64,000 bases of DNA from Streptomyces sp. NBC_01283 (lineage in GTDB: Bacteria > Actinomycetota > Actinomycetes > Streptomycetales > Streptomycetaceae), in contig NZ_CP108430.1 in NCBI RefSeq assembly GCF_041435335.1, positions 6,733,001-6,797,000 on the forward strand, in the 5' to 3' direction. The notes below the pieces were generated by a model that was not told where the DNA came from, did not search any database, and saw only the letters and a program-made list of their open reading frames with translations. Positions 48,099-57,769 of the stretch are shown piece by piece. Every line of letters begins with the position of its first letter. Position 1 is the first letter of the stretch. A program made the position numbers and the translations under genes.

Positions 48099-48184
48099 TC
48101 CGTGCCCCGGCGGGGGCGCCTTGCCCCTGCTGGGGTGGCTCTCCCGCCCGTCCACCTGATCACCCCGCATTCACCCTGACCGAA

Positions 48185-48235
48185 CAGGCCTTTCCCACCC
48201 CCCCCCACCCGATTGCCCCGTAGCGGCGGATGGTT
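48185..48235. other. Poly-C stretch upstream of the pentapeptide gene
   Basis: CCCA followed by nine C and then ACCC near 48194-48208. Homopolymers of this length are prone to slippage, but this one is outside a coding sequence. Confidence 0.6.
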
Positions 48236-48271
48236 GGAGCGGGTGGGGAACCTGCCCCGAGGGAGGCCCTG

Positions 48272-49186
48272 ATGTCTGAGAAGTCGAGCCGTATGGAGCC
48301 CCGGGCGGAATCCGGCGAGCGGCAGGTGCTTCCCCTCGTCGAGCGCGACGACCGGGCGGAACTGCGCGCCGACTGCGGCAGTTGCTTCGGGCTCTGCTGC
48401 GTGGCCCTCACCTTCTCCAAGTCCGCGGACTTTCCCGTCGACAAGGCGGCCGGCACCCCCTGCACCAACCTCCAGCAGGACTTCCGCTGCGGCATCCACC
48501 AGAAGCTGCGCCGGACGGGCTTCTCGGGCTGCACGGTCTACGACTGCTTCGGCGCGGGACAGAAGGTTTCCCAGGAGACCTACGGCGGCACCGACTGGCG
48601 GCAGGACCCCGACAGCGCCCGCCAGATGTTCGACGTCTTCCCGGTGATGCGCCAACTCCACGAACTGCTCTGGTACTTGACCGAGGCGCTCACCCTTCCC
48701 GAGACCCTCCCGATCCGGGCGGATCTCCAGCGCGCGCTGGACAGGACCGAGCACCTCACCCAGGGCACCCCCGCCGCCGTGGCCGCGACGGACGTCGCCG
48801 CGCACCGTGAGGACGTCAACGTCCTCCTCCTGCGCACCAGCGACCTCGCGCGCGCGGACATCCGCCGTAAGAAGAAGGACCGCCGAGGAGCCGACCTCTT
48901 CGGCGCCCGGTTGCGAGGCGCCGATCTCCGGGGCGTCACCCTGCGCGGTGCCTACCTCATCGCCGCCGACCTCCGTGGCGCCGACCTCCGCAGGGCCGAT
49001 CTGATCGGCGCGGACTTCCGGGACGCGGACCTGCGGGGCGCGGACCTCACCGGCAGTATCTTCCTGACGCAGTCGCAGGTGAACGCGGCGAAGGGCGACG
49101 CCGACACGAAGCTGCCGCCGTCCCTGGAGCGCCCCGGCCACTGGGGCCAGGCCTCCGCGAAGCCCCGCGAACGCACCCTCACGTAA
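48272..49186 (+). CDS. Cys-rich protein with C-terminal pentapeptide repeats
   Basis: A 304-aa protein. Residues of about 30-90 are Cys-rich: ELRADCGSCFGLCCVALTF, GTPCTNLQQDFRCGIHQKLRRTGFSGCTVYDCFGAGQ, eight Cys plus His that could bind a metal or Fe-S cluster. A helical middle (RQMFDVFPVMRQLHELLWYLTEAL) follows, then pentapeptide repeats at about residues 205-265 (ADLFGARLRGADLRGVTLRGAYLIAADLRGADLRRADL), forming a right-handed beta-helix. ATG 48272 has GGGAGG 6 nt upstream. The family is known in actinobacteria but without assigned function. Confidence 0.88.
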   Translation: MSEKSSRMEPRAESGERQVLPLVERDDRAELRADCGSCFGLCCVALTFSKSADFPVDKAAGTPCTNLQQDFRCGIHQKLRRTGFSGCTVYDCFGAGQKVSQETYGGTDWRQDPDSARQMFDVFPVMRQLHELLWYLTEALTLPETLPIRADLQRALDRTEHLTQGTPAAVAATDVAAHREDVNVLLLRTSDLARADIRRKKKDRRGADLFGARLRGADLRGVTLRGAYLIAADLRGADLRRADLIGADFRDADLRGADLTGSIFLTQSQVNAAKGDADTKLPPSLERPGHWGQASAKPRERTLT

Positions 49187-49198
49187 CGCGCCGCGCCC

Positions 49199-50113
49199 TC
49201 ACGTATCGCACTCAAGCACCGTCCGGCACAACGTGCACCGCGCCCGCATCCGCCCCCGGGCAGGCAGCCGGATCCGCTGCTGACACGTCGGGCAGGGGAA
49301 CGAGACCCGCAGCGGCTCCGCCCCGGCCGGTCCACGGGAGAACGAGTACGCCCCGCCCCCGGCGCCGGAGACCCCCGCTCCATCCGGGCCGCGCTCCAGC
49401 GCGTACCGCCGGTCCTTCGCGTACCGCCGCCGCCCCGTCCAGCCCGCGGCCGTCAGCGGAGGCTGCTGCTCGTCGCGCCTGGCCTGCGCGAGTCCCTTCG
49501 TATAGGCGGTGTACGCCTGGGCGCTGGTGAACCACGTCTCCGGCGCCTCACCGAAGGCGATGGCCCGCTTGGCCAGGACGTACCCGAACTCCTCCGGCGT
49601 GAGATAGCCGAGCTTCTGGGACGAGGCGCCGTCCTCGCGGTAGGCGTCCAGGAGGAGCCAGCCCGCGCCCAGATAGGTGGTGGCGGTGTCCGTGAGGATC
49701 TCGTTGTCGCGCGTGCCGGGGAACGTCAGATCAAGCCGGTGCAGATACACGTGCATGACCTCGTGGGCGAGCGCCGCGCCGATGTCCCTGCGATGCGTGC
49801 GGAACCGGTCGTTGAGCTCGATGAAGTACTCGGGCCCCGCGGTGAGTTCGACGTTCGCCGCGTGTTCCATCTCCCGGAAGCCGACGATCATGCGGGCGTC
49901 CGGCAGCCGGAGGTGCCGCACCATCTCGCGGGCCACGCGCTGCACGCCCAGGTACAGGTCGTCCTGGTCGGAGAAGGCGACGTCGGCGGGGGCGATGCTG
50001 GCGTCGAAGGTGTGGACGCTGTCGTACGACAGGCGTTTGTAGAGCGCGGTGATCGCGGAGCGCACCGTCTCCAGATGGGGGTAGCCGTGCACCACCGGCC
50101 CGCCGTCCGCCAT
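49199..50113 (-). CDS. Zinc metalloprotease-like protein with C-terminal zinc ribbon
   Basis: A 304-aa soluble protein. ALAHEVMHVYLHRLDLTFPGTRDNEILTDTATTYLGAGWLLL contains the HExxH zinc motif (HEVMH) with a downstream Glu/Asp cluster as third ligand, as in gluzincins. The C-terminus CPTCQQRIRLPARGRMRARCTLCRTVLEC is a four-Cys zinc ribbon after a low-complexity linker. ATG 50113 was chosen over TTG 50140 because GGGGGT precedes it. No signal peptide, so it is cytoplasmic. Physiological substrate unknown. Confidence 0.85.
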   Translation of the reverse strand: MADGGPVVHGYPHLETVRSAITALYKRLSYDSVHTFDASIAPADVAFSDQDDLYLGVQRVAREMVRHLRLPDARMIVGFREMEHAANVELTAGPEYFIELNDRFRTHRRDIGAALAHEVMHVYLHRLDLTFPGTRDNEILTDTATTYLGAGWLLLDAYREDGASSQKLGYLTPEEFGYVLAKRAIAFGEAPETWFTSAQAYTAYTKGLAQARRDEQQPPLTAAGWTGRRRYAKDRRYALERGPDGAGVSGAGGGAYSFSRGPAGAEPLRVSFPCPTCQQRIRLPARGRMRARCTLCRTVLECDT

Positions 50114-50190
50114 GCCGGCACCCCCAGGAGACGTCTTCAACCCGCCTCCACTGTAAGGCCGGTCCTCGTCGGCAGGATGGGGCGCCGTGA

Positions 50191-51150
<960 letters not shown>

Positions 51151-51161
51151 GTTCTCGCTGT

Positions 51162-51198
51162 ACGCGGGGCCGGACCAGCCACTGGTCCGGCCCCGCGT
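51162..51198 (+). terminator. Terminator after the trypsin gene
   Basis: A perfect 17-bp stem (ACGCGGGGCCGGACCAG and its complement) with a CCA loop, starting 11 nt after the stop. Confidence 0.9.
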
Positions 51199-51347
51199 TC
51201 GTGTCGGCACGGTCCGCCCCGCGAGGCGGACACCCCCCGGCGGCGGACCCCCGTTAGTCCAAGACCTGCCTCCCCTTTGTCCATGGGCGCACCCGTCCCT
51301 TCCGGCGCAGGGTGACCGCACCGAGATCCGTCCCACGGAGGGGTGCC

Positions 51348-54300
51348 ATGCAGCCGTCAGACACGTCCGGCCCAAGCCGCAGAGCCGTAGTCGCCACGGG
51401 CGCGCTGGCCGGGGTCGGCGCCGCCGTCGGCCTCGGGGGCGCGGCAGCCGCGTCGGCGCGGCCCGCGGCGGCGGGCGAAGCCGTCCTTCGCTCCGCCGAC
51501 CTCGAGGTGCGCGTCGCCACCGACTTCCCCCGCGTCGTCTCGTACACGGACCGCGCATCCAAAGCGGTCCTGCACGCACAGCCGGAAGCCGTCACCACGC
51601 TGCTGGTGGACGACGTCCCGCACACCCCGACGGTGACCGTCACCCACCAGGGGAGTGACCGCGTCGCATACGTCCTGGCGCTCGGCGGCGGCACCTCCCT
51701 CACCGTCGAGATCGCCCTCAAGGGGCGCCAGGTGCACTGGCGCGTGACGGAGATCGACGACACCGATGCCCTGCGCGTCGGCACGCTGCGCATCCCCGGG
51801 CTCACCCTCCTCGCCGTACGCAGCGACCAGCCGGGCGCCACCCTCCTCGCCGCCAAGGTCCAGCTCGACAAGGCCAAGAGCGGCGACACGGAGGTGAAGC
51901 CGACCCCGGACACCGCGGCGGAAGCGGCCACCGGATGCGCCTACGCCGTCGTCGCGCACGACACGCTGGGCGGCGCCGTCGAGACCAACACCGTCTACGA
52001 CAAGCCCACCACCGAGGCCGGGACCACCTGGGACAACGGCAGGCTCCGGCGGGAGACCGTCAGGAAGAGCGGCTACGTGGAGGCCCGCCTCGCCCCCGGC
52101 CAGTGGACGCACCGCGCGGCCACCGCCGCCGTCGGCGACACCGAACCACTGCCGTACGCCACCGTCGTCATCACCGGCGACCGCAACGGCGACGGCAAGG
52201 TCGACTGGCAGGACGCCGCCATCGCGTTCCGCGACATCATGGTGAAGCCGCTCGGCGCGGACGAGCAGCATCTGCGCGTCGTCCCGCACATCCCGTTCAA
52301 CTTCGCCTCGCAGGCCACGAATCCGTTCCTCGCGACCCTCGACAACGTCAAGCGGATCCACCTCGCCACGGACGGCCTGCGGCAGTACACGCTGCTCAAG
52401 GGCTACCAGTCCGAGGGCCACGACTCCGCCCACCCCGACTACGCGGGCAACTACAACACGCGCGCGGGCGGCCTCGACGACCTCAACACCCTGGTCAGGG
52501 AAGGCAAGAAGTGGAACAGCGACTTCAGCGTGCATGTGAATGCCACGGAGTCCTATCCCGTCGCGAACGCCTTCTCCGAGAAGCTCGTCGACAAGGGCAA
52601 TGAGCAGTGGGACTGGCTGGATCAGAGCTATCGCATCGATCAGCGGCGCGACCTGGTCTCGGGTGACATCGCCCAGCGGTTCGGTGATCTGCGGGACGAG
52701 GCCGACGGCGCGCTCAACGCCCTCTACATCGACGTGTTCCGCGAGTCCGGATGGACCTCCGACCGGTTGCAGCGCACCCTGCGCGAGCAGGGCTGGATCG
52801 TCACCAGCGAGTGGGGGCACGGCTTCGAGCGCTCGTCCGTCTGGTCGCACTGGGCGACGGAAACGGATTACGGTCCCGATACCTCGCGGGGCATCAATTC
52901 CCGGCTCATCCGCTTCGTCCGGAATCACCAGAAGGATGTTTTCGCCGACAAATGGCCGACCCTTCTGGGTATTGCCCGCATGGGCAATTTCGAGGGCTGG
53001 GTCGGCAAGACGGACTGGTCGTATTTCTACGATCTGATCTGGACCGACTCACTGCCCGCCAAGTATCTCCAGGCCTATCCCATCAAGTCCTGGGGCGAGC
53101 ACGAGATCAGTTTCTTCGGGGAGAGCGCGACGACGGTCTCCGACACGGGCGGCACCCGCCGGATCGTGACCGACGGCCGTGTCGTCTACGACGGGGGCAG
53201 CTATCTGCTTCCCTGGGAGCCGCGCAAGGCCACCGACCCCGCCAAGCTCTACCACTACAACCCCCAGGGCGGTAAGGGGAGTTGGCGGCTGCCCCGCGGC
53301 TGGTCCGGGCTCTCCACGGTCGCGCTGTACCGGCTCACCGACCAGGGCCGGGTCTTCGTCGCCGATGTCCCGGTGCGCGGCGGCAAGGTCACCCTCGACG
53401 CCAAGGCCAAGCAGCCCTACGTCCTCTACCGCCGACGCGCCGCCGCGCTGCCCGACCCCGGCTGGGGGCAGGCCACCCCACTGCACGACCCCGGCTTCAA
53501 CTCCGGTTCGCTGCGCGGCTGGAAGGTCTCCGGGCCCGCCTCCGTCGAGCTCAGCAAACTCGGCGACCACGAGCTCGTCATCGCCCCGGGCGGCAAGGCC
53601 GCCGTCGGGCAGCGGCTGCGCCGCCTGAAGGCGGGGGCGTACGTCGCCTCCGTACAGGTCGAGGTCGGGGAGAAGGCCGGCGACGAGCGCAGGGCCGCCC
53701 TGGAGGTGCGCACCGCCGACGGTGTCACCGCCGCCAATTGGACGCAGACCTCCACGGCGGGCAACTACGTGGCGGCCGACCGCAAGCACGGCACCCGCTT
53801 CCAGCGGATGTTCGTGCCCTTCACCGTCCCCGACGGCGGCGGACCGGTCGAGCTGACACTGCGGGCCGACGCGGGCGACGCGCGCGTGCGCTTCGACAAC
53901 GTACGCGTCGTCCCCGCCACCCGTGGCAGCTCACTCGCGGAGGGCAAGCTCGCCGCCGAGGACTTCGAGCACGTTCCGCAGGGCTGGGGGCCGTTCGTGA
54001 AGGGCGACGCGGGGGATGTCACCGACCCGCGCACGCACATCGCGCAACGCCACGCCCCCTACACGCAGCGCGGCTGGAACGGCAAGGCCATCGACGACGT
54101 CATCGACGGCTCCCAGTCCCTCAAGTCCCGCGGCGAGAACGCCGGGCTCGTCTACCGCACCGTCCCGCACACCGTCCGTTTCGAGGCGGGCAAGCGCTAC
54201 CGCGTCTCCTTCCGCTACGAGAACGAGAAGGCGGGGCAGTACGCGTGGATCACCGCCGTCGACGAGCCCGCGGCGCGCGAGACCGACCGCAAGGAGCTGC

Positions 54301-54440
54301 CCGTCGCGACCCAACCCACCGTCCTGACCTATGAGTTCACCGCACCCGCCAAGGGCGAGGCGTGGGTCGGGTTGCGCAAGAGCGGGGACGACGGCACCGC
54401 GGAGTTCACCCTCGACGCCTTCGAGGTACGGGAGATCTGA
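51348..54440 (+). CDS. Secreted GH101 endo-alpha-N-acetylgalactosaminidase
   Basis: A 1030-aa exported enzyme. The N-terminus SRRAVVATGALAGVGAAVG is a twin-arginine signal. The central part matches GH101, which releases the core 1 disaccharide Gal-beta-1,3-GalNAc from Ser/Thr of mucin-type glycoproteins: EGHDSAHPDYAGNYNTRAGGLDDL, HVNATESYPVANAF, the proposed nucleophile Asp in LYIDVFRESGW (about residue 462) and acid/base Glu in VTSEWGHGFERSS (about 488). C-terminal beta-sandwich/carbohydrate-binding-like modules follow (GFNSGSLRGWKVSG, FEHVPQGWGPFVKG). Convergent with GH35. Confidence 0.88.
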   Translation: MQPSDTSGPSRRAVVATGALAGVGAAVGLGGAAAASARPAAAGEAVLRSADLEVRVATDFPRVVSYTDRASKAVLHAQPEAVTTLLVDDVPHTPTVTVTHQGSDRVAYVLALGGGTSLTVEIALKGRQVHWRVTEIDDTDALRVGTLRIPGLTLLAVRSDQPGATLLAAKVQLDKAKSGDTEVKPTPDTAAEAATGCAYAVVAHDTLGGAVETNTVYDKPTTEAGTTWDNGRLRRETVRKSGYVEARLAPGQWTHRAATAAVGDTEPLPYATVVITGDRNGDGKVDWQDAAIAFRDIMVKPLGADEQHLRVVPHIPFNFASQATNPFLATLDNVKRIHLATDGLRQYTLLKGYQSEGHDSAHPDYAGNYNTRAGGLDDLNTLVREGKKWNSDFSVHVNATESYPVANAFSEKLVDKGNEQWDWLDQSYRIDQRRDLVSGDIAQRFGDLRDEADGALNALYIDVFRESGWTSDRLQRTLREQGWIVTSEWGHGFERSSVWSHWATETDYGPDTSRGINSRLIRFVRNHQKDVFADKWPTLLGIARMGNFEGWVGKTDWSYFYDLIWTDSLPAKYLQAYPIKSWGEHEISFFGESATTVSDTGGTRRIVTDGRVVYDGGSYLLPWEPRKATDPAKLYHYNPQGGKGSWRLPRGWSGLSTVALYRLTDQGRVFVADVPVRGGKVTLDAKAKQPYVLYRRRAAALPDPGWGQATPLHDPGFNSGSLRGWKVSGPASVELSKLGDHELVIAPGGKAAVGQRLRRLKAGAYVASVQVEVGEKAGDERRAALEVRTADGVTAANWTQTSTAGNYVAADRKHGTRFQRMFVPFTVPDGGGPVELTLRADAGDARVRFDNVRVVPATRGSSLAEGKLAAEDFEHVPQGWGPFVKGDAGDVTDPRTHIAQRHAPYTQRGWNGKAIDDVIDGSQSLKSRGENAGLVYRTVPHTVRFEAGKRYRVSFRYENEKAGQYAWITAVDEPAARETDRKELPVATQPTVLTYEFTAPAKGEAWVGLRKSGDDGTAEFTLDAFEVREI

Positions 54441-54465
54441 GGCGCCCTCCAAGACGCCATGAAGA

Positions 54466-54497
54466 AGCCGGAGAGGCCCTCCGCGGCCTCTCCGGCT
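54466..54497. terminator. Terminator between GH101 and GH35 genes
   Basis: A perfect 13-bp stem AGCCGGAGAGGCC/GGCCTCTCCGGCT with a 6-nt loop, between convergent genes. Confidence 0.88.
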
Positions 54498-54517
54498 CAA
54501 CCAGTCCCCTACGGCCC

Positions 54518-56290
54518 CTACGGCATGCGCGGGACCGGGGAGAGCGAGAGCTCCCCGGCACCCGCCCCCTCCATCTCGAGCACCCACACCTCGTTCACGC
54601 CCTCCCGCAGCACCGGCCCGGGAACGAACAGCGAACCCTGCGGGCCCACCGACCAGTAGCGGCCCACATTGAAGCCGTTCACCCAGACGAACCCCCGCCT
54701 CCAGGAAGGGAGTTCGACGACCGCGTCCCCCGGCCGCCCCGCCACCTCCACCGTGCCCCGGTACAGGCCGGGCAGACCCGCAGCCGCATCTGTGGACGCC
54801 GGAACGCCCCGCACGGCCGACGGCACGTCGAACGCGTCGAGCCGCAGCCCCCTGGCCGCCACCCCGTGCAGATACTGCCGCTCGTGCAGCACCCCGCCGG
54901 TGATGCCCTTCGTCTCCCCGGTCCGCGGCCCGTAGTTGACCCTCCCCAGGGACTCCACCCAGAGCTCCACGCGCGCGTGCCCCGCGACGGGCTCGGGGAG
55001 CGCCGGCTCCGCCTCGCTGAGGACACCGGCCCGCACCCCGTCCACGTACACCACGGCCAGGTCCCGCAGCCCCCGCACCCGCAGTGGATACGGCCGCCGC
55101 GGGCCCGGCACCGTCACCGTGTACTGGACCAGGCCGCGGTCGACATCGAGCTCCTCGAAGGTGGGCGGCACGGCGTACTCCGCCAGAGGACCGCCGAGCG
55201 ACTCCATGACCGCGGACAACGGCGCCCACTCCGTGAGGGCGACCCGAGCGGACTCCCCGAGCGCAGGCAGCGGCGCGGGCGGCTCCGGCAGCGGGCCGTC
55301 CGCGTACGCGGCGAGCACCTCGCGGAAGAGCCAGAACTTCTCCGTGGGACGCCCGGCCTCGTCGATGGGCGCGTCATAGTCGTACGAGGTGACGTCCGGC
55401 TCCAGGACACCGTCATGGAGCGCGCCACCGCCCCGGTTCGCCCCCGCCCACCCGGCGAAGTTCGTGCCACCGTGCGCCATGTAGAGGTTCACCGACGCCC
55501 CGCACTCCAGGATCTCGCGCAACGCGTCCGCGGCGTCGGCGGCCCCCCGCGTGACATGCTCCGCGCCCCAGTGGTCGAACCAGCCGCACCAGAACTCCAT
55601 GCACATCAACGGCCCCTTGGAACGGTGCCTGCGCAGCGTCTCGAAGCCCGCACGGGCCTGCGAGCCGAAGTTGGCCGTCGCCAGGATGCCGGGAACGGAC
55701 CCACCCGTCAGCATGTGGTCCTCGGGGCCGTCGGACGTGAACAGCGGCACGGTGACGCCCTCGGCGCGCAGCAGATCGGCGAGATGACGGAGGTAGACCT
55801 GGTCCGAGCCGTAGCTGCCGTACTCGTTCTCCACCTGCACCATGACCACCGGGCCGCCCCGGTCGTGCTGGCGCGGGACGACCTCCCCCAGGAGGCGGCC
55901 GAACCAGCGGTCCACATGCCCCAGATACTCCGCGTCACGGGTCCGCGCCCGCGGACCCACCGCACCCGTCAGCCAGTGCGGAAGCCCGCCGTTCTCCCAC
56001 TCGGCGCAGATGTACGGGCCCGGCCGGACGATCGCCCACAGGCCCGCTTCGTGCGCCGCGTCCAGGAAGCGACCGAGCGCCCCCACGTCCCTGAACTCCC
56101 CGGGGCGCGGCTCGTGCAGGTTCCACGGAACGTACGTCTCCACGCAGTTGAGCCCCATCGCCCGCAGCATCGCGAGGCGGTGGCCCCACTGCGCCTCGTG
56201 CACCCGGAAGTAGTGCAGCGCACCGGACAGCAGCCGTACGGGCCGCCCGTCCAGTTCGAAATCGTCCTCGCCCACCCTGAAGCCGTTCAT
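54518..56290 (-). CDS. GH35 beta-galactosidase
   Basis: A 590-aa GH35 enzyme without a signal peptide, so intracellular. RLLSGALHYFRVHEAQWGHRLAMLRAMGLNCVETYVPWNLHEP and RPGPYICAEWENGGLPHWL are family signatures; the acid/base Glu is in MVQVENEYGSYG and the nucleophile Glu in MCMEFWCGWFDHWG. C-terminal jelly-roll domains end FVWVNGFNVGRYWSVGPQ. ATG 56290 has GAGAGGGA 5 nt upstream; in-frame GTGs further up lack one. It could hydrolyse galactose from imported Gal-beta-1,3-GalNAc produced by the neighbouring GH101. Confidence 0.94.
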   Translation of the reverse strand: MNGFRVGEDDFELDGRPVRLLSGALHYFRVHEAQWGHRLAMLRAMGLNCVETYVPWNLHEPRPGEFRDVGALGRFLDAAHEAGLWAIVRPGPYICAEWENGGLPHWLTGAVGPRARTRDAEYLGHVDRWFGRLLGEVVPRQHDRGGPVVMVQVENEYGSYGSDQVYLRHLADLLRAEGVTVPLFTSDGPEDHMLTGGSVPGILATANFGSQARAGFETLRRHRSKGPLMCMEFWCGWFDHWGAEHVTRGAADAADALREILECGASVNLYMAHGGTNFAGWAGANRGGGALHDGVLEPDVTSYDYDAPIDEAGRPTEKFWLFREVLAAYADGPLPEPPAPLPALGESARVALTEWAPLSAVMESLGGPLAEYAVPPTFEELDVDRGLVQYTVTVPGPRRPYPLRVRGLRDLAVVYVDGVRAGVLSEAEPALPEPVAGHARVELWVESLGRVNYGPRTGETKGITGGVLHERQYLHGVAARGLRLDAFDVPSAVRGVPASTDAAAGLPGLYRGTVEVAGRPGDAVVELPSWRRGFVWVNGFNVGRYWSVGPQGSLFVPGPVLREGVNEVWVLEMEGAGAGELSLSPVPRMP

Positions 56291-56419
56291 CGTGTCCCTC
56301 TCGCTCACGTACTGCTCCGCCACGATCACCTCTGGCGGGCGGCAGGGTCCATGGACAAAGATCTAGGCGGGTTGGACGCAGCGAGCGGGCCGCGGCCCGG
56401 ATGAAAGGGGCATCAGCGG
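56291..56419. promoter_or_regulatory. Divergent promoter region GH35 / AraC regulator
   Basis: A 129-bp spacer between the divergent starts, the expected binding place of the AraC-type protein. No clear direct-repeat operator can be named by eye. Confidence 0.45.
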
Positions 56420-57328
56420 ATGTACCACACGTGGATGCGGTATTTCACGCCGAGCCCGGCCCACCACCGCCTCGGCCTCGCCTGCCTCGGCGTCGGCCTG
56501 CAGCACGGCCTCCTGCCGACCGTGGGCCCGCGCACCCTCGACCACCACGTCGCGGTCGTCGTGAGCGCGGGCGGCGGCTGGTTCCAGGGCCCCGACGGCC
56601 GGCGCACGACGGTGACGGCGCCCGCGCTGATCTGGCTCACCCCCGGAGTGCGCCACCACTACGGGCCCGACCCGGAGAGCGGCTGGGACGAGTGCTTCGT
56701 CGACTTCACCGGGCCCGCCACGGCGACGTACACCGAACTCGGCTACATAGAACCCAGCCGGCCCGTGGTGCCGCTCTCCGACGCCACCGGGGCGCGGGCC
56801 GCCGTCGGGCGCATCGCGCGCGCCGCACGCCGCGGCAACCCGCTCCTGGAGGTCGAGACGGGCGCCGCCGTCCACGAACTCCTCGTCGCGCTGCGCAGGG
56901 CCCGCGCCGACATCGCCCCCGACGGCGACCCCGTCCTCCAGGCACTGGCCCGCGATGCCTTCCAGCCACTTTCCGTCGCCGAGCACGCGGCACGGCACGG
57001 CATGACACCCGCGGAGCTGCGCACGGCGGTGCGCAGGGGCGCGGGCTGCAGCCCCAAGGACTACCTCCTCGGCATCCGCCTGGGCCGCGCCAAGGAACTC
57101 CTCGCCGCCACGGAACTGCCGGTCGCGGCCGTCGCGCGCCGCGTCGGCTACGACGACCCCGCGTACTTCTCGCGGCTGTTCACACGCCGCGTGGGCACGG
57201 CACCCGTCCGCTTCCGCGAGCAGCAGGGGCGTGCCGTCCCGGGCGGCTGGTCGCAGCAGATCCCCGACCCGGACCACCCGCCGATTTTGCGCTCTTCCGC
57301 CGTCGGCGGCGAAGGACCGGCAACGTAG
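56420..57328 (+). CDS. AraC-family transcriptional regulator
   Basis: A 302-aa regulator with an N-terminal cupin-like sugar-sensing domain (VVVSAGGGWFQGPDGRRTTVTAPALIWLTPGVRHHYGPD) and a C-terminal AraC double helix-turn-helix (PLSVAEHAARHGMTPAELRTAVRRGAGCSPKDYLLGIRLGRAKELLAATELPVAAVARRVGYDDPAYFSRLFTRRVGTAP). Divergent from the GH35 gene, 129 bp apart, so it probably activates it in response to a galactoside or GalNAc sugar. ATG 56420. Confidence 0.93.
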   Translation: MYHTWMRYFTPSPAHHRLGLACLGVGLQHGLLPTVGPRTLDHHVAVVVSAGGGWFQGPDGRRTTVTAPALIWLTPGVRHHYGPDPESGWDECFVDFTGPATATYTELGYIEPSRPVVPLSDATGARAAVGRIARAARRGNPLLEVETGAAVHELLVALRRARADIAPDGDPVLQALARDAFQPLSVAEHAARHGMTPAELRTAVRRGAGCSPKDYLLGIRLGRAKELLAATELPVAAVARRVGYDDPAYFSRLFTRRVGTAPVRFREQQGRAVPGGWSQQIPDPDHPPILRSSAVGGEGPAT

Positions 57329-57339
57329 GCTCGTCGACC

Positions 57340-57684
57340 ATGACCACCAGCCACACAAGTGACGCGAACGGCGCCGGGGCCACAGACGCCACGGACGCAG
57401 CCGTGGCCGCCGAGCTGTCCCGCCTGCGCGACAGCATCGACAACATCGACGCCGCCGTCGTCCACATGCTCGCCGAGCGCTTCAAGTGCACCCAGCAGGT
57501 CGGCCACCTCAAGGCCAACCACCACCTGCCGCCCGCCGACCCGGCCCGCGAGGCCCGCCAGATCGCGCGCCTGCGCGAGCTCGCGGAGAACGCGAAGCTC
57601 GATCCGGCGTTCGCCGAGAAGCTCCTGAACTTCATCATCGCGGAGGTCATCCGCCACCACGAGACGATCGCCAAGTCGTCGTGA
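57340..57684 (+). CDS. Chorismate mutase (AroQ class)
   Basis: A 114-aa all-helical AroQ-type chorismate mutase, cytoplasmic, converting chorismate to prephenate. LSRLRDSIDNIDAAVVHMLAERFKCTQQVGHLKANHHLPPADPAREARQIARLRELAENAKLDPAFAEKLLNFIIAEVIRHHETIA contains the active-site Arg, Arg, Lys and Gln/Glu pattern. A 25-residue low-complexity start precedes the domain. No fusion to prephenate dehydratase. It competes with TrpE (13.6 kb) for chorismate. Confidence 0.92.
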   Translation: MTTSHTSDANGAGATDATDAAVAAELSRLRDSIDNIDAAVVHMLAERFKCTQQVGHLKANHHLPPADPAREARQIARLRELAENAKLDPAFAEKLLNFIIAEVIRHHETIAKSS

Positions 57685-57769
57685 CGCGGGCCCGCGGCAT
57701 CGCTCAGGGCTGAGCCCCGATGTCCGGGCACCCCGCATGACCGGCGCGGGGATCAGGCAGCATGGACCC

